Shown here in pieces: positions 16,106-25,378 of a stretch of DNA of 64,000 nt. Both the position numbers and the translations under genes were made by a program. Numbering within the stretch: position 1 is the stretch's first letter; each line of letters opens with the position of its first letter. The stretch comes from DASUXA01 sp036378155 (GTDB lineage: Bacteria; Actinomycetota; Actinomycetes; Mycobacteriales; Micromonosporaceae). Location: contig DASUXA010000040.1 in NCBI GenBank assembly GCA_036378155.1, forward strand, positions 1 to 64,000. Reading direction: 5' to 3'. The notes under the pieces are model-generated. The model was not told where the DNA came from and searched no databases. It saw only the letters and a program-made list of their open reading frames with translations.

Positions 16106-16954
16106 TCAGGCCGGCAGCGGCGGGAGCTTGATCGGATTCGGTTGCGGAACGACGGCACGCGCCGCGCGGGCCAGCGGGGCGAGCAGTTCGGCGAGCCGCC
16201 GCGTAGCGTCGCTGCCGAGCCCTCGCCACGGGGCGGACGCCGCGCGGTCGGTTGCCTGCTCGACCCGCTCGTACAGGGCGCGTCCCTCGACGGTCGCGGC
16301 ACCCGCCTCGTCGACCAGCCCGCGCTCGCCGAGGGCGGCGAGCGCGGCGCCCCACTGCTCGTCGGTCCAGCCCCGGTACGGCTGGACCGTCTGGGGGTCG
16401 CCGTCCAGCGCGCAGCGCAGCGCCACCGCCTCGGCGCCGCTGAGACCGGCGGCGACCAGGGCCGCGACGTGCCCGTCGCCGCGCAGCTCACGCAGGGTGG
16501 TGGTGGCTTGCCACAGCCGGGCGAGCGGCTCGTCGGGAACGGGTACCGCGGCGTTCGCCGCACCGAGCGCGCGCCCGGACAGGTCGGCGTGCGCCGCCGC
16601 GGTCACGATCAGGTCGGCGGCTTCGGCGACGGTGCCGGCGTCGACCGGCGCCAGCAGTCTGCCCAGCGCCTCGACCGCGCCCGTGGACCGGGCGCGCAGC
16701 GCCTCGTCCGGGGTGACCAGCGACCAGATCGACGGGATCGCCCGCGCCACCATCGCCGGGGCGAAACTGAAGAACAGCGCGGTGACGGTCTGCGCCGGTA
16801 CCTGGCCGAGCGGCGCGACCCGACCGGCGAAGTAGCCCCGCCAGTACCCGTGCAGCCCCGCCGCCTCGTAGCTGGCGCGCGCCTCCGGCGCGAAGTACGT
16901 GACCGCGTGTACCGACTCGAACAGCGCCCACATCCGACGCGGGTCCACGGGCAT
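16106..16954 (-). CDS. SCO6745-family protein (SalK-like)
   Basis: 282 aa helical cytoplasmic protein. VHAVTYFAPEARASYEAAG, LRGYWRGYFAGRVAPLG-like (GYWRGYFAGRVAPLG) and WTDEQWGAALAALGERGLVD match the SCO6745/SalK family found widely in actinomycetes; the C-terminal half resembles a degenerate winged helix. The role is unknown, with a regulatory one sometimes suggested. GAGGAGG 6 nt before ATG 16954 fixes the start. It stands alone between DUF885 and the BrkB gene. Confidence 0.78.
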   Translation of the reverse strand: MPVDPRRMWALFESVHAVTYFAPEARASYEAAGLHGYWRGYFAGRVAPLGQVPAQTVTALFFSFAPAMVARAIPSIWSLVTPDEALRARSTGAVEALGRLLAPVDAGTVAEAADLIVTAAAHADLSGRALGAANAAVPVPDEPLARLWQATTTLRELRGDGHVAALVAAGLSGAEAVALRCALDGDPQTVQPYRGWTDEQWGAALAALGERGLVDEAGAATVEGRALYERVEQATDRAASAPWRGLGSDATRRLAELLAPLARAARAVVPQPNPIKLPPLPA

Positions 16955-17105
16955 CGTCGCCTCCTCATCCCGACGACCGCGGCGCGGCGCCGATGCGCCG
17001 ACGGTAGTCGCGTGGGAGCAGCCGGGGCGATATCGGTGAGATCGACGTCACCGGCTCGACCGGAGGTACCTCGCGTAGCGGCGGCGACGCCGACCGCGCC
17101 CGGCG

Positions 17106-18134
17106 CTAGCCGAGTCTGGTCTGGTCGCGCGCCTCGTCGGGGTCGCCACGCAGCTTGCGGGTGTCGCGCAGGCGCAGGTACGGCTCCTCGTCGGCCGGGA
17201 ACCCGGCGGCGATCGCGCGACCGCGCTCGAGTTCGGCGTCCACCTCCGCGCCGAGCAGTACCGCGAGGTTCGAGATCCACAGCCAGACCAGGAAGATGAT
17301 CGCCCCCGCCAGAGCGCCGTACGTGCGGTTGTACGAGCTGAAGTTCGCCACGTACACGGCGAACAGCCCGGACGCGATCAGCCACAGCAGCACGGCGAGC
17401 AGCCCGCCGGGGCTGATCCAGCGGAACCCGCCCTGCCGGGCGTTCGGCGAAGCCCAGTACAGGATCGCGAACATGACGCTGACCAGGATCACCAGTACCG
17501 GCCACTTCGCGATCTGCCAGATCAACGTCGCGGTCGAGCCGAGACCGATCAGGTCGCCGAGGTCGCTGGCGAGCCTGCCGGTGAAGACCACGATGAACGC
17601 GCTGACGATCAGCAGGATGCCGGTGACCGCGGTGACCCCGAGGCGGATCGGCAGGGTCTTCCAGATCGGTCGCCCTTCCGGCACGTCGTAGATGGCGTTG
17701 GACGCGCGCATGAACGCGGCGACGTAGCCGGACGCGGACCAGAAGGCGACCACCAGGCTGATGACGGCGACGATGCCGGACCCACCGCTGTGCTGCTGCG
17801 TGACGTTGGTCAGGATCGATCGCACCGCGCCGGGCGCGACCTTGGTGATGTTCTCGACCACCGACGAGGTCGCCGACTGCCCGAACCAGCCGAGCACCGC
17901 GACCAGGACCAGTAGTCCCGGGAAGATCGACAGGATGCCGTAGTAGGTGAGCGCCGCCGCCCAGTCGGTTAGGTTGTCCGCCTTGATCCCCTTGACGGCG
18001 CGACGGACGGCGGCCCACAGCGGGCGGCCGCCGAGGTGCAGCGGTCCGGGTGGACCGGCGTCCGGGCCGGGCGGTACCGGTCGCGGCTGACCGGGCGGCG
18101 CGACCGTGTCCGGTTCGCGGTCGTGGCGTGCCAT
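17106..18134 (-). CDS. YihY/BrkB family membrane protein
   Basis: 342 aa. After a Pro-rich N-terminal tail of about 45 residues come six TM helices with the family features DWAAALTYYGILSIFPGLLVLVAV, SASGYVAAFMRASNAIYDV and the late YGALAGAIIFLVWLWISNLAVLLGAEVDAELER. The family was once called RNase BN; current evidence supports only a membrane protein of unclear function. GAGGAGG lies 6 nt before ATG 18134. Confidence 0.93.
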   Translation of the reverse strand: MARHDREPDTVAPPGQPRPVPPGPDAGPPGPLHLGGRPLWAAVRRAVKGIKADNLTDWAAALTYYGILSIFPGLLVLVAVLGWFGQSATSSVVENITKVAPGAVRSILTNVTQQHSGGSGIVAVISLVVAFWSASGYVAAFMRASNAIYDVPEGRPIWKTLPIRLGVTAVTGILLIVSAFIVVFTGRLASDLGDLIGLGSTATLIWQIAKWPVLVILVSVMFAILYWASPNARQGGFRWISPGGLLAVLLWLIASGLFAVYVANFSSYNRTYGALAGAIIFLVWLWISNLAVLLGAEVDAELERGRAIAAGFPADEEPYLRLRDTRKLRGDPDEARDQTRLG

Positions 18135-18208
18135 CGGGCTCCTCCTCGCGTCGCATCCAGTGATGCCCCGCGAGTCATCCGACTAACCTCGCACGCGGCT
18201 ACCCAGCG

Positions 18209-18925
18209 TCACCGTCGCCAGGTCAGGCCGTGTCGAGCGAGCTTGACGGTCAGCCGTAGCGGACCGTCGCGCTGCCCGACGTAGGTGCGCGGCAGCGCGT
18301 ACCGGTCGAGGCGCGCCGCCGACCAGGTGGCGCAGGCATAGCCGTACCCGGCGTCGGCGACCGCCGCCTCGGCCTCGGCGCTCAGGTCGCCGTACGGGTA
18401 GCAGAAGCCGACGACCGGGGCGCTGACCAGGTCGCCGAGAACGGCGCGGCTGGCGGCGACCTCGTAGCGCAACTCTTCGCCGTCGGTCCACGGCAGGTGC
18501 GGGTGGCGCATGGTGTGCGAGCCGATCTCGATGCCTTGCCGGGCGACGTCGCGGACGTCGCCGGCGCTCATCAGCGGCTTGCGCGGGCCGTCGGCCTCCC
18601 AGTCGTTGTACCCGCCGAGCTTGCCCGCGACGACGAACAGCGTGGCGCCGAAACCCAGCCGGGACAGCACCGGCAGCGCGTTGGTGACGAAGTCGGCGTA
18701 CCCGTCGTCGAAGGTGAGCCCGACCAGACGGCGTCCGTCGCCGGTCGCGGCAGCGGTCAGCAGGTCGCGGACCGACACCCCGCGCAGCCCGCGCCGCGCC
18801 AGCCAGCGCATCTGCCGGGCGAACCGGTCGGGAGCCACCGTGATCCGGTACGGGTCGTCCCGCTCGTGCGCGACCGAGTGGTACATCAGCATGGTCGGCG
18901 CGCCGGTCCGGACAGGTACGGTCAT
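18209..18925 (-). CDS. Polysaccharide deacetylase (carbohydrate esterase 4)
   Basis: 238 aa NodB-homology domain with no signal peptide visible. Metal and catalytic motifs: LTFDDGYADF (71-80, Asp73/Asp74), SHTMRHPHL with His137 and His141, and later FCYPYGDLSAEAE and GYACATWSA. The N-terminal LMYHSVAHERDDPYRITVAPDRFARQM is typical of the WalW-like group. It would deacetylate an N-acetylated glycan. AAAGGGG upstream supports ATG 18925. The gene is divergent from the cation efflux gene. Confidence 0.92.
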   Translation of the reverse strand: MTVPVRTGAPTMLMYHSVAHERDDPYRITVAPDRFARQMRWLARRGLRGVSVRDLLTAAATGDGRRLVGLTFDDGYADFVTNALPVLSRLGFGATLFVVAGKLGGYNDWEADGPRKPLMSAGDVRDVARQGIEIGSHTMRHPHLPWTDGEELRYEVAASRAVLGDLVSAPVVGFCYPYGDLSAEAEAAVADAGYGYACATWSAARLDRYALPRTYVGQRDGPLRLTVKLARHGLTWRR

Positions 18926-19065
18926 CCCAGGTCGCCCCTTTCGCGGCTGGCATCGGGCGGTACCCCGTCAATTCAGCACATCGAACCACCCCGCGCGGGA
19001 CGAAACAGCGCAAACAATACGATCGATGACCAGATCGCTCATCGGCTGAGGGCGTGCCGATCTCC

Positions 19066-19071
19066 TATCAT
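19066..19071 (+). promoter_or_regulatory. -10 element of a leaderless promoter (cation efflux gene)
   Basis: TATCAT followed by 6 nt and then GTG 19078. It decides the GTG start, since no Shine-Dalgarno is present. Confidence 0.6.
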
Positions 19072-19077
19072 TGCCGG

Positions 19078-20052
19078 GTGGCGACCACCCCGGCGCGTAC
19101 CACCGGCGAGCGGCACGACCACACCGTCGCGGTCGACGCCGACCGGCGGTGGTTGACCGTGGCGCTCGCCCTGATCGGCGCGTTCATGGCAGCCGAGGTC
19201 GTCGCCGGTCTGCTGGCGCACTCGCTCGCGCTGATCTCCGACGCCGCCCACATGCTCACCGACGCCGGCGCGATCGCGCTGGCGCTGGTCACCACGCGGC
19301 TCGCCGCCCGACCGCCGCGCGGCGGGTACACCTTCGGCCTCAAACGCGCCGAGATCCTGTCCGCCCAGGCCAACGGGCTGACCATGCTGCTGCTGGCGGT
19401 GCTGCTCGCCGGCGAGGCGGTGCGCCGACTGCTGCACCCGCCCCCGACGACCGGCGTCACGGTCCTGGTCGTCGCGCTCGCCGGCATCGCGGTGAACCTC
19501 GCCGCGACCTGGAGCCTGAGCCGCGCCAACCGGGCGAGCCTGAACATCGAGGGCGCGTTCCAGCACATCCTCACCGACCTGTTCGCGTTCATCGCCACCG
19601 CGGTCGCCGGCGTCGTCATCATGCTGACCGGACTGACCCGCGCCGACGCGGTCGCCACGCTGATCGTGGTGCTGCTGCTGGTCCGGGCCGGTGTCGGACT
19701 GGTCCGCGAATCCGGGCTGATCTTCCTGGAAGCCGCGCCCAGCGGCATCGACCCACCCGCGCTGGGCGCCCGACTCGCCGCGCTGCGCGGCGTGGTCGAG
19801 GTCCACGACCTGCACATCTGGCAGATCACCTCGGGTCAGCCGGCGCTGTCCGCGCACGTCCTCGTGGCACCCGGCGACGACTGCCACGCGGTGCGGTACA
19901 CGATCGAACGGCTGCTGAGCGACGACTACGGCATCGACCACACCACGCTGCAGGTGGACCACGTCGACGAGGAAGGCGGGCACCCGACGGGTCGCGGCGA
20001 CGACCACTGCGTCGAGCCGCACGGGCAGGTGTACCGGCCGGGCGCGGCGTAA
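19078..20052 (+). CDS. Cation diffusion facilitator, CzcD-like
   Basis: 324 aa proton-coupled divalent metal exporter. Six TM helices; the transport-site His/Asp pairs appear in HSLALISDAAHMLTDAGAIAL (TM2) and FQHILTDLFAFIATAVAG (TM5). The cytoplasmic C-domain (VEVHDLHIWQITSGQPALSAHV... DYGIDHTTLQVD) carries metal-binding His residues, with an additional His-rich tail (GHPTGRGDDHCVEPHGQ). HxxxD geometry suggests Zn, Co or Cd. GTG 19078 is leaderless with TATCAT 6 nt upstream. Confidence 0.94.
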   Translation: MATTPARTTGERHDHTVAVDADRRWLTVALALIGAFMAAEVVAGLLAHSLALISDAAHMLTDAGAIALALVTTRLAARPPRGGYTFGLKRAEILSAQANGLTMLLLAVLLAGEAVRRLLHPPPTTGVTVLVVALAGIAVNLAATWSLSRANRASLNIEGAFQHILTDLFAFIATAVAGVVIMLTGLTRADAVATLIVVLLLVRAGVGLVRESGLIFLEAAPSGIDPPALGARLAALRGVVEVHDLHIWQITSGQPALSAHVLVAPGDDCHAVRYTIERLLSDDYGIDHTTLQVDHVDEEGGHPTGRGDDHCVEPHGQVYRPGAA

Positions 20053-20064
20053 CCCAGTCGGGCG

Positions 20065-21828
20065 TCACCGCCGCGCCGAGGCGGTCTTCATCCGCGCTCG
20101 GGGCCGGGGGCGCTTCGCCGCGACGAACTCACGCAGCCGCACCAGCGGCCAGGTGTTGATCACGTCGGCGGCGGTGAGCCAGCCGCGCTGCGCGGTGCCG
20201 ATGCCGTACCGCAGCACGTCGAGGTGTACCGCCGCGTGCGCGTCGGTGTCCACGGCGAACACCGCCCCGTGCCGCTTCGCGCGCAGGATCAGCTCGTCGG
20301 ACAGGTCGAGCCGGTCCGGGAAGCTGTTGATCTCCAGGGCGGTACCGGTCGCCGCAGCCGCCGCGAACACGGCGTCCCAGTCGGCGTCCACCGGTTCCCG
20401 CTTGCCCAGCAGCCGCGTCGACGGATGGCCGATGATCGTCACGTACGGGTTCTCGCACGCCCGGACCAGCCGGCGTGTCATCTGCGCGGCGGACTGCGCG
20501 AAGTGCGAATGGACCGAGGCGACACACAGGTCGAAGCCGGCGAGGAAGTCGTCGTCCCAGTCCAGTTCCCCGTCCGGTCCGATGTTCAGCTCGGTGCCGT
20601 GCAGCAGCGTCAACCTTCCCGGACGCGCCAGCGCCGCGAGCTGTTCACGCTGCTCGAGCATCTTCTCGTCGGTCATCCTCTGCATCGGCAGGTTCTTCGC
20701 GTGGTCGGTGACCGCGTAGTACTCGTACCCGCGTTCGACGGCGGCGTCGACCATCTCCGACAGCGAACACACCCCGTCCGTCAGATCGGTGTGGGTGTGC
20801 AGGTCGCCCCGGACGTCCTCGACGGTGACCAGATCGGGGAGCTCGTCGGCGAGCGCGGCGGCGATCTCGCCACGGTCCTCGCGCAGCGTCGGGGCGATCC
20901 ACGGCAGGCCGAGCCGCCGGTACACCTCCTGCTCGGTGCGCGACACCACCAGCGCGTCGTCGTCGACCCGGAACAGCCCGTACTCGGACAGCTTCAGCTT
21001 CTTGCGGACCGCGATCTCCCGCAGGTGGATGTTGTGCGCCTTCGACCCGGTGAAGTACTGCAGCGCCGCCCCCCACGCCTCGGGACGCACCACCCGAAGG
21101 TCGACCTGGACGCCCGAGCGGGTACGCACCGACGACTTCGTCGGCCCGTGCGCGATCACCTCCGACACCAACGGCAGCGTGACGAACACGTCCATCACCG
21201 GTCCGGCGTCGGTCGAGGCGACCAGGATGTCGACGTCGCCGACGGTCTCGCGCATCCGGCGCAGCGACCCGGCGTACTCCGCCTCGGCGACCTGGGGCAG
21301 CCGGACCAGTTCGGCGAGCACCTGCTCGGCGAGGTCCGTCGCTTCGGAGATCAGCACCCGGCCGCCGCTGCGCTCCATCAGGTCGATGCCGTGCTGGATG
21401 TTCTGTACCGTCCGGGCGCCGAATCCGCGCAGGTCGTCGAGGTGCCCGGCGCGGATCGCGTCGGCGAGCTCGTCGATCGAGGCGATGCCCCGCTGCTCGT
21501 ACAGCACCATCGCCTTCTTCGGACCGAGGGTCGGGATCCGGGTCAGCTCACGCACCCCCGCCGGGATCGTGGCACGCGCCTTCTCCACCGCCTCGATGCG
21601 CCCGGTGTGCAGGTACTCCTCGATCTTGTCGGCGATGGACGCGCCCACGTTCGGGATCTCCCGCAGCCCGGCGACGTCGAGCGTCGACACGTCGGCGTGG
21701 TAGCCCGCCACCGAGCGCGCCGCCTTCTCGTACACCCGGGACTTGAACGGCTCGCCCCCGGTGATCGAAAGCAGGTCGGCGTACTCCTGGAGGACGTCGG
21801 CGACCTCGTCGTTGCGGCGTGCGGCCAC
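20065..21828 (-). CDS. polX: DNA polymerase/3'-5' exonuclease PolX
   Basis: 587 aa family X polymerase fused to a PHP exonuclease. Order: HhH-rich N-domain (ITGGEPFKSRVYEKAARSVAGY, IPNVGASIADKIEEYLHTG, IPTLGPKKAMVLYEQ), polymerase core with GSLRRMRETVGDVDILVAS carrying the catalytic Asp pair, then the PHP domain (DLHTHTDLTDG at 342-352, YAVTDHAKN, VASVHSHF, IGHPSTRLLG, NSFPDRLDLSDE). All metal ligands appear intact. It would act in base-excision or gap-filling repair. GTG 21828 is leaderless with TAAACT 7 nt upstream. The C-terminus has a basic tail (KRPRPRARMKTASARR). Confidence 0.95.
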   Translation of the reverse strand: MAARRNDEVADVLQEYADLLSITGGEPFKSRVYEKAARSVAGYHADVSTLDVAGLREIPNVGASIADKIEEYLHTGRIEAVEKARATIPAGVRELTRIPTLGPKKAMVLYEQRGIASIDELADAIRAGHLDDLRGFGARTVQNIQHGIDLMERSGGRVLISEATDLAEQVLAELVRLPQVAEAEYAGSLRRMRETVGDVDILVASTDAGPVMDVFVTLPLVSEVIAHGPTKSSVRTRSGVQVDLRVVRPEAWGAALQYFTGSKAHNIHLREIAVRKKLKLSEYGLFRVDDDALVVSRTEQEVYRRLGLPWIAPTLREDRGEIAAALADELPDLVTVEDVRGDLHTHTDLTDGVCSLSEMVDAAVERGYEYYAVTDHAKNLPMQRMTDEKMLEQREQLAALARPGRLTLLHGTELNIGPDGELDWDDDFLAGFDLCVASVHSHFAQSAAQMTRRLVRACENPYVTIIGHPSTRLLGKREPVDADWDAVFAAAAATGTALEINSFPDRLDLSDELILRAKRHGAVFAVDTDAHAAVHLDVLRYGIGTAQRGWLTAADVINTWPLVRLREFVAAKRPRPRARMKTASARR

Positions 21829-21835
21829 CTGGTCA

Positions 21836-21841
21836 AGTTTA
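21836..21841 (-). promoter_or_regulatory. -10 element of a leaderless promoter (polX)
   Basis: TAAACT on the minus strand ends 7 nt before GTG 21828. No Shine-Dalgarno is visible. Confidence 0.5.
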
Positions 21842-21953
21842 GGCGGACCCGCCCTGATTAGGGTGCACTCGGCGGGCCGGTACCGCTGCCCGCGTGGGGC
21901 GCCCGCGCGGCGGTGGTCCCGGTCGCGACCCGTACACGAGAAAGGCGCTGGAC

Positions 21954-22250
21954 ATGATCGTGGCGTTCTCGGTCACGCCGCTCGGCGGGGGCGAGTCGGT
22001 CGGGGAGATCGTCGCCGAGGCGGTCCGGGTGGTCCGGGAATCCGGTCTGCCGAACCAGACCGACGCGATGTTCACCCTGGTCGAGGGCGAGTGGGACGAA
22101 GTGATGGGTGTGGTGAAGCAAGCCGTGGACGCGGTCGCCGCCCGCGCGCCACGGGTCAGCCTGGTCCTGAAGGCGGACCTGCGTCCCGGCGTGACGGACG
22201 CGTTGACCTCGAAGGTGGACAGCATCGAGGGGTACCTGTCGCGCGGCTGA
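21954..22250 (+). CDS. MTH1187-family thiamine-binding protein
   Basis: 98 aa, the full length of the YkoF/MTH1187 ferredoxin-like fold. MIVAFSVTPLGGGESVGEIVAEAVRVV and SGLPNQTDAMFTLVEGEWDEVM are typical. Members bind thiamine or its pyrimidine precursor and form tetramers. ATG 21954 follows GAGAAAGG. The gene is divergent from polX and followed by a convergent monooxygenase; there is no thiamine gene beside it and no TPP riboswitch seen. Confidence 0.88.
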   Translation: MIVAFSVTPLGGGESVGEIVAEAVRVVRESGLPNQTDAMFTLVEGEWDEVMGVVKQAVDAVAARAPRVSLVLKADLRPGVTDALTSKVDSIEGYLSRG

Positions 22251-22313
22251 CTCAGGGCGGGCACCGGCAACCGAGCCGCCCGTCGCAGGGCCGTCAGTCG
22301 CCGGGGGCGTCGG

Positions 22314-24017
22314 TCAGTAACCGTCGGTCGCGGGGCCGTCGGTCGCCGACGTCCGACCGGGCGTCGGCGCGGTCTGCGCGGGGCTGGTCGCGGGCAGCCA
22401 GCGGGCGAGCAGATCGACCAGCCGACCCACGTCGTACCCGACGGCACGGTAGGCGACGTAGCCGTCCGGGCGTACCAGGTACTGCACGCCGCCGGGGCGG
22501 ACCAGTCGGCGACCCGGATCGCCCAGCACGCCCGGACCCGACCGGTCGGCGATGCGGTGCACGGTGAGCCAACGCCGGTACCGCCACTCCCAGTCGCCTG
22601 CACCCGACGCGCCGAACCCCGCGTCGGGCGACCCGGACGCGGGCAGCCCCGCGTCGTGACCCCCGGACGCGGGCAGCCCCGCGTCGTGACCCCCGCACAG
22701 CAGAAGGTGGAAGCCGGGCGAGGCGAGCACGTCGTGCAGCCGCAGCGACACGCCGTCGCGGCGCAGGTCGACGTCGGGCATGCGGGCGCCGGGGCACGGA
22801 CCGCCGACCCGTCCCGGCGTACCGACAACCGCCGGGCCCGGCGGGTACCGCAGCCACAACTGCCCCATCACGCGGACCACCAGCCGACGCGACAGGTCGA
22901 ACCCGACCAGCGGCGCGGCGAGCGGCGCGACCACACTTCGCGCCCTGCCGACCAGCGGATTCGCGCCGGCTTCCACCAGGTACGCCAGATGGGTCAGCGC
23001 CAGCGTCGCCCGGTCGACCGGGCGACGCTCGATCTCGTAGCTGTCCAGCAGTTCCGATGCCGCCGGTACACCGGCTGCCGCGAGCGCCAATTTCCAGCCG
23101 AGGTTCGCCGCGTCCTGGATGCCGGTGTTCATGCCCTGAGCGGCGGCGGGGCTGTGTACGTGCGCGGCGTCGCCCGCCAGCACGGTACGACCGGCTCGGA
23201 ACGCGGTGGCGAACCCGCGTCGCAGCGGCACCCACGAGTCCCACACCACCTCGCGCACCCGGACCTGCCCGTCGGTCAACGCGTCGGCGATACCGGCGGC
23301 GTCCAGCGGGTCCGGTCGGCGCGACCCGGAGCGTATGGTGACCATCCGCCACGGCGCGTTCTCCCGCAGGTGCAGGAAGAACAGCACGCCGTGCGAGCCG
23401 AGGAAGACGTGCGCGGCGTCGGACGCGAGGTCGGTGTCCAGGTCCACGTCGGCCAGCAGCGCGGCAGCGCCGTACGGGCGCTCCGGGAAGCCGATGCCGG
23501 CGCCGGCGCGTACCGTGCTGCCCGCCCCGTCGCACCCGGCGAGGTACCGGGCCGGTACCCGCTCCCGCTCGCCGTTCCCGTCGCGCAGCGTGACCAGCAT
23601 GTCGTCGTCGCGCTCGATCGCGGTGTCGAACCGGGTACCCCACCGGACCGGCACCCCGCGCTCGACCAGGTACTCCAGCAGCACTGCCTCGACCTGCGCC
23701 TGCGGCAGCATGAGCAGGAACGGGTACCCGACGTCCGGCATCGACGCCGCGCCGAGCCGCAGCCGGGTGACGCGGGTGCCCAGGTGCAGCCGGAAGTCCG
23801 GCGCCGGATCGCCGCGCGCCACCAGACGCTCGGCGAGCCCGAGCGGTCGCAGGACCTCGAGGGTGCGCGGCTGCACGACGATCGCGCGGGACTCCCGGAA
23901 CGGCGCGGCGCGCCGGTCGACCACCTGTACCGACACGCCGAGCGCGTCCAGTTGGGCGGCGAGCGCGAGACCGGTCGGGCCCGCGCCGACCACGAGAACG
24001 TCGACCGGCCCGGTCAT
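22314..24017 (-). CDS. FAD-dependent aromatic-type monooxygenase (PHBH/MhpA class)
   Basis: 567 aa class A flavin monooxygenase. GxGxxG dinucleotide fold VLVVGAGPTGLALAAQL at the N-terminus, DG motif CDGAGSTVRAGAG, and GD motif RTVLAGDAAHVHSPAAAQGM are present. The C-terminal thioredoxin-like domain (GFHLLLCGG... QYLVRPDGYVAYRA) is interrupted by a tandem 10-residue repeat (GGHDAGLPAS). Such enzymes hydroxylate phenols, polyketides or related aromatics; the substrate cannot be read. ATG 24017 overlaps the stop of the upstream small gene as ATGA. The 3' end contains degenerate GTCGGTCGC repeats. Confidence 0.92.
   Translation of the reverse strand: MTGPVDVLVVGAGPTGLALAAQLDALGVSVQVVDRRAAPFRESRAIVVQPRTLEVLRPLGLAERLVARGDPAPDFRLHLGTRVTRLRLGAASMPDVGYPFLLMLPQAQVEAVLLEYLVERGVPVRWGTRFDTAIERDDDMLVTLRDGNGERERVPARYLAGCDGAGSTVRAGAGIGFPERPYGAAALLADVDLDTDLASDAAHVFLGSHGVLFFLHLRENAPWRMVTIRSGSRRPDPLDAAGIADALTDGQVRVREVVWDSWVPLRRGFATAFRAGRTVLAGDAAHVHSPAAAQGMNTGIQDAANLGWKLALAAAGVPAASELLDSYEIERRPVDRATLALTHLAYLVEAGANPLVGRARSVVAPLAAPLVGFDLSRRLVVRVMGQLWLRYPPGPAVVGTPGRVGGPCPGARMPDVDLRRDGVSLRLHDVLASPGFHLLLCGGHDAGLPASGGHDAGLPASGSPDAGFGASGAGDWEWRYRRWLTVHRIADRSGPGVLGDPGRRLVRPGGVQYLVRPDGYVAYRAVGYDVGRLVDLLARWLPATSPAQTAPTPGRTSATDGPATDGY
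22617..22692 (-). repeat. 30-bp tandem repeat inside the monooxygenase
   Basis: A 30-bp unit starting CCGGACGCGGGCAGCCCCGC is present at 22633 and 22663, preceded by a partial copy. It is in frame and encodes GGHDAGLPAS twice plus a degenerate third copy in a loop of the C-terminal domain. Confidence 0.85.
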
Positions 24018-24577
24018 GCCGGTACCCGCTGGACCGGCGCCGCCAGTTGCCACCACGATCCCCCGTCCGGCGCGGCGAGCACCCCGGCCAGGTACTCCCC
24101 TCGGGTCAGGTCCGCGACCACGTGGTACCGGACGGAACCCGGCACACAGACCACGTCCAGCAGCTCGGACAGCGTGGTGGCGTACCGGTCGGCGAGGTCC
24201 GCGCCCGCCCACTGGTACACCCCGTGGTACCCGCGAGTGACCTCGTCGGCGAGCCACAACTTGGAGCGGAACCCGGCGAACCCGGCGAACAGCGGGGTGT
24301 GCAGGACGCACTCGCGCCGGAAGACCGCGTGCGGGAACTGCGCGCGACCGATCAGGCGCAGCTGGAACCCGACGACGAGGACGGCTGGGCCGGGTACCTC
24401 GACGCCGCGGATCGTGGTTTCGCGGAACACCACCGACGTGGTCCCGTCGGCGAACCGCAGCCGCGCGGCGGTCATCCTCCTCGGTTGGGCGAGCCGCCCG
24501 GCGGCGATCAGCCGCGCGGTCTGCGCGGCGGAGCGGGCGAACGCCCGGCTGGGTGCCATCTCGACGACCGTGTCCAT
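24014..24577 (-). CDS. Unknown protein coupled to the flavin monooxygenase
   Basis: 187 aa, unnamed. It contains an N-terminal helical part (RAFARSAAQTARLIAAGRLAQ), a beta-rich core (FADGTTSVVFRETTI, GPAVLVVGFQLRLIG) and a conserved-looking stretch LFAGFAGFRSKLWLADE followed by YHGVYQWAGADLADRYATTL. I recall similar proteins next to FAD monooxygenases in streptomycetes but no functional assignment. ATG 24577 follows GGGGGA. Its stop overlaps the monooxygenase start (ATGA), so the two are coexpressed; an accessory or substrate-handling role is inference. There are no Cys pairs or TM helices. Confidence 0.7.
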   Translation of the reverse strand: MDTVVEMAPSRAFARSAAQTARLIAAGRLAQPRRMTAARLRFADGTTSVVFRETTIRGVEVPGPAVLVVGFQLRLIGRAQFPHAVFRRECVLHTPLFAGFAGFRSKLWLADEVTRGYHGVYQWAGADLADRYATTLSELLDVVCVPGSVRYHVVADLTRGEYLAGVLAAPDGGSWWQLAAPVQRVPA

Positions 24578-24796
24578 GTCCCCCAGGCAAACGCCGCACA
24601 CCCGCGGCTGACCAGCGCCGATCGGCCCGGTCCGGTGGGGGCGCTGGTCCCCCGCGGCGCGTCGCGGCGCCGCCGAGCCGGCACAGACGGACATCACCCG
24701 GACGGACGACGCCGACCCGCGCAAGGCGACACGGACCGGCAGAGAGGTTCGTGGACAGCCCCGTGTGGGAATACCTCCGCGGGAAGGAGGAGTCCC

Positions 24797-25369
24797 ATGT
24801 CTTCGACGCAGATCATTGTCCTCGTTCTGGTGATCATCGTGGTCGTCGGACTCGCCGTGTACGGGTTGGTCGCGGCGCGACGCCGCGCTCTGCGTCAGCG
24901 GTTCGGCCCCGAGTACGACCGGGTGGTCGCCGAACGCGACGACCGGAGTGCCGCCGAGCGGGAACTGCGCGAACGCGAGCGGCGCCACGCCGAACTCGAC
25001 ATCCGACCGCTGTCCGACGAGTCCCGCGCCCGGTACGCCCAGGCGTGGCAGGACGTTCAAGCCCAGTTCGTGGACGCGCCCGGTGAGGCGGTCGGCGCCG
25101 CCGACGACCTGGTGACGCGGCTGATCGCCGAGCGCGGCTACCCCACCGACAACTACGACGAACAGACCGCCCAGTTGTCCGTCGAGCACGCACGCACCCT
25201 CGGGCACTACCGCGACGCCCACGAGATCAACCTGCGCCACCAGCGCGGCGAAGCCGAGACCGAGGACCTGCGTCAGGCGCTCGTCCACTACCGCGCCCTG
25301 TTCGCCGAACTGCTCGGCGACGACCCAGTCAAGCCGTCGTACCAGCCCCGACCGGGCGCTGGCCGGTAA
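24797..25369 (+). CDS. Single-pass membrane protein with a helical domain shared with its neighbour
   Basis: 190 aa. One TM helix (residues 5-24, IIVLVLVIIVVVGLAVYGLV) followed by a basic, highly charged coiled-coil-like segment (RRRALRQRFGPEYDRVVAERDD) and a C-terminal helical domain from about 78: YAQAWQDVQAQFVDAPGEAV ... LRQALVHYRALFAELLG. The same domain recurs in the next gene. No known function. GGAAGGAGGAG before ATG 24797 is very strong, so expression may be high. With an N-out/C-in topology the domain would be cytoplasmic. Confidence 0.8.
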   Translation: MSSTQIIVLVLVIIVVVGLAVYGLVAARRRALRQRFGPEYDRVVAERDDRSAAERELRERERRHAELDIRPLSDESRARYAQAWQDVQAQFVDAPGEAVGAADDLVTRLIAERGYPTDNYDEQTAQLSVEHARTLGHYRDAHEINLRHQRGEAETEDLRQALVHYRALFAELLGDDPVKPSYQPRPGAGR

Positions 25370-25378
25370 GGAGAACGC

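Noticed and set aside
21829..21953. TPP riboswitch linked to the thiamine-binding protein
   Set aside because: The 125-bp divergent region contains no CTGAGA-type THI box, and much of it belongs to the polX promoter.
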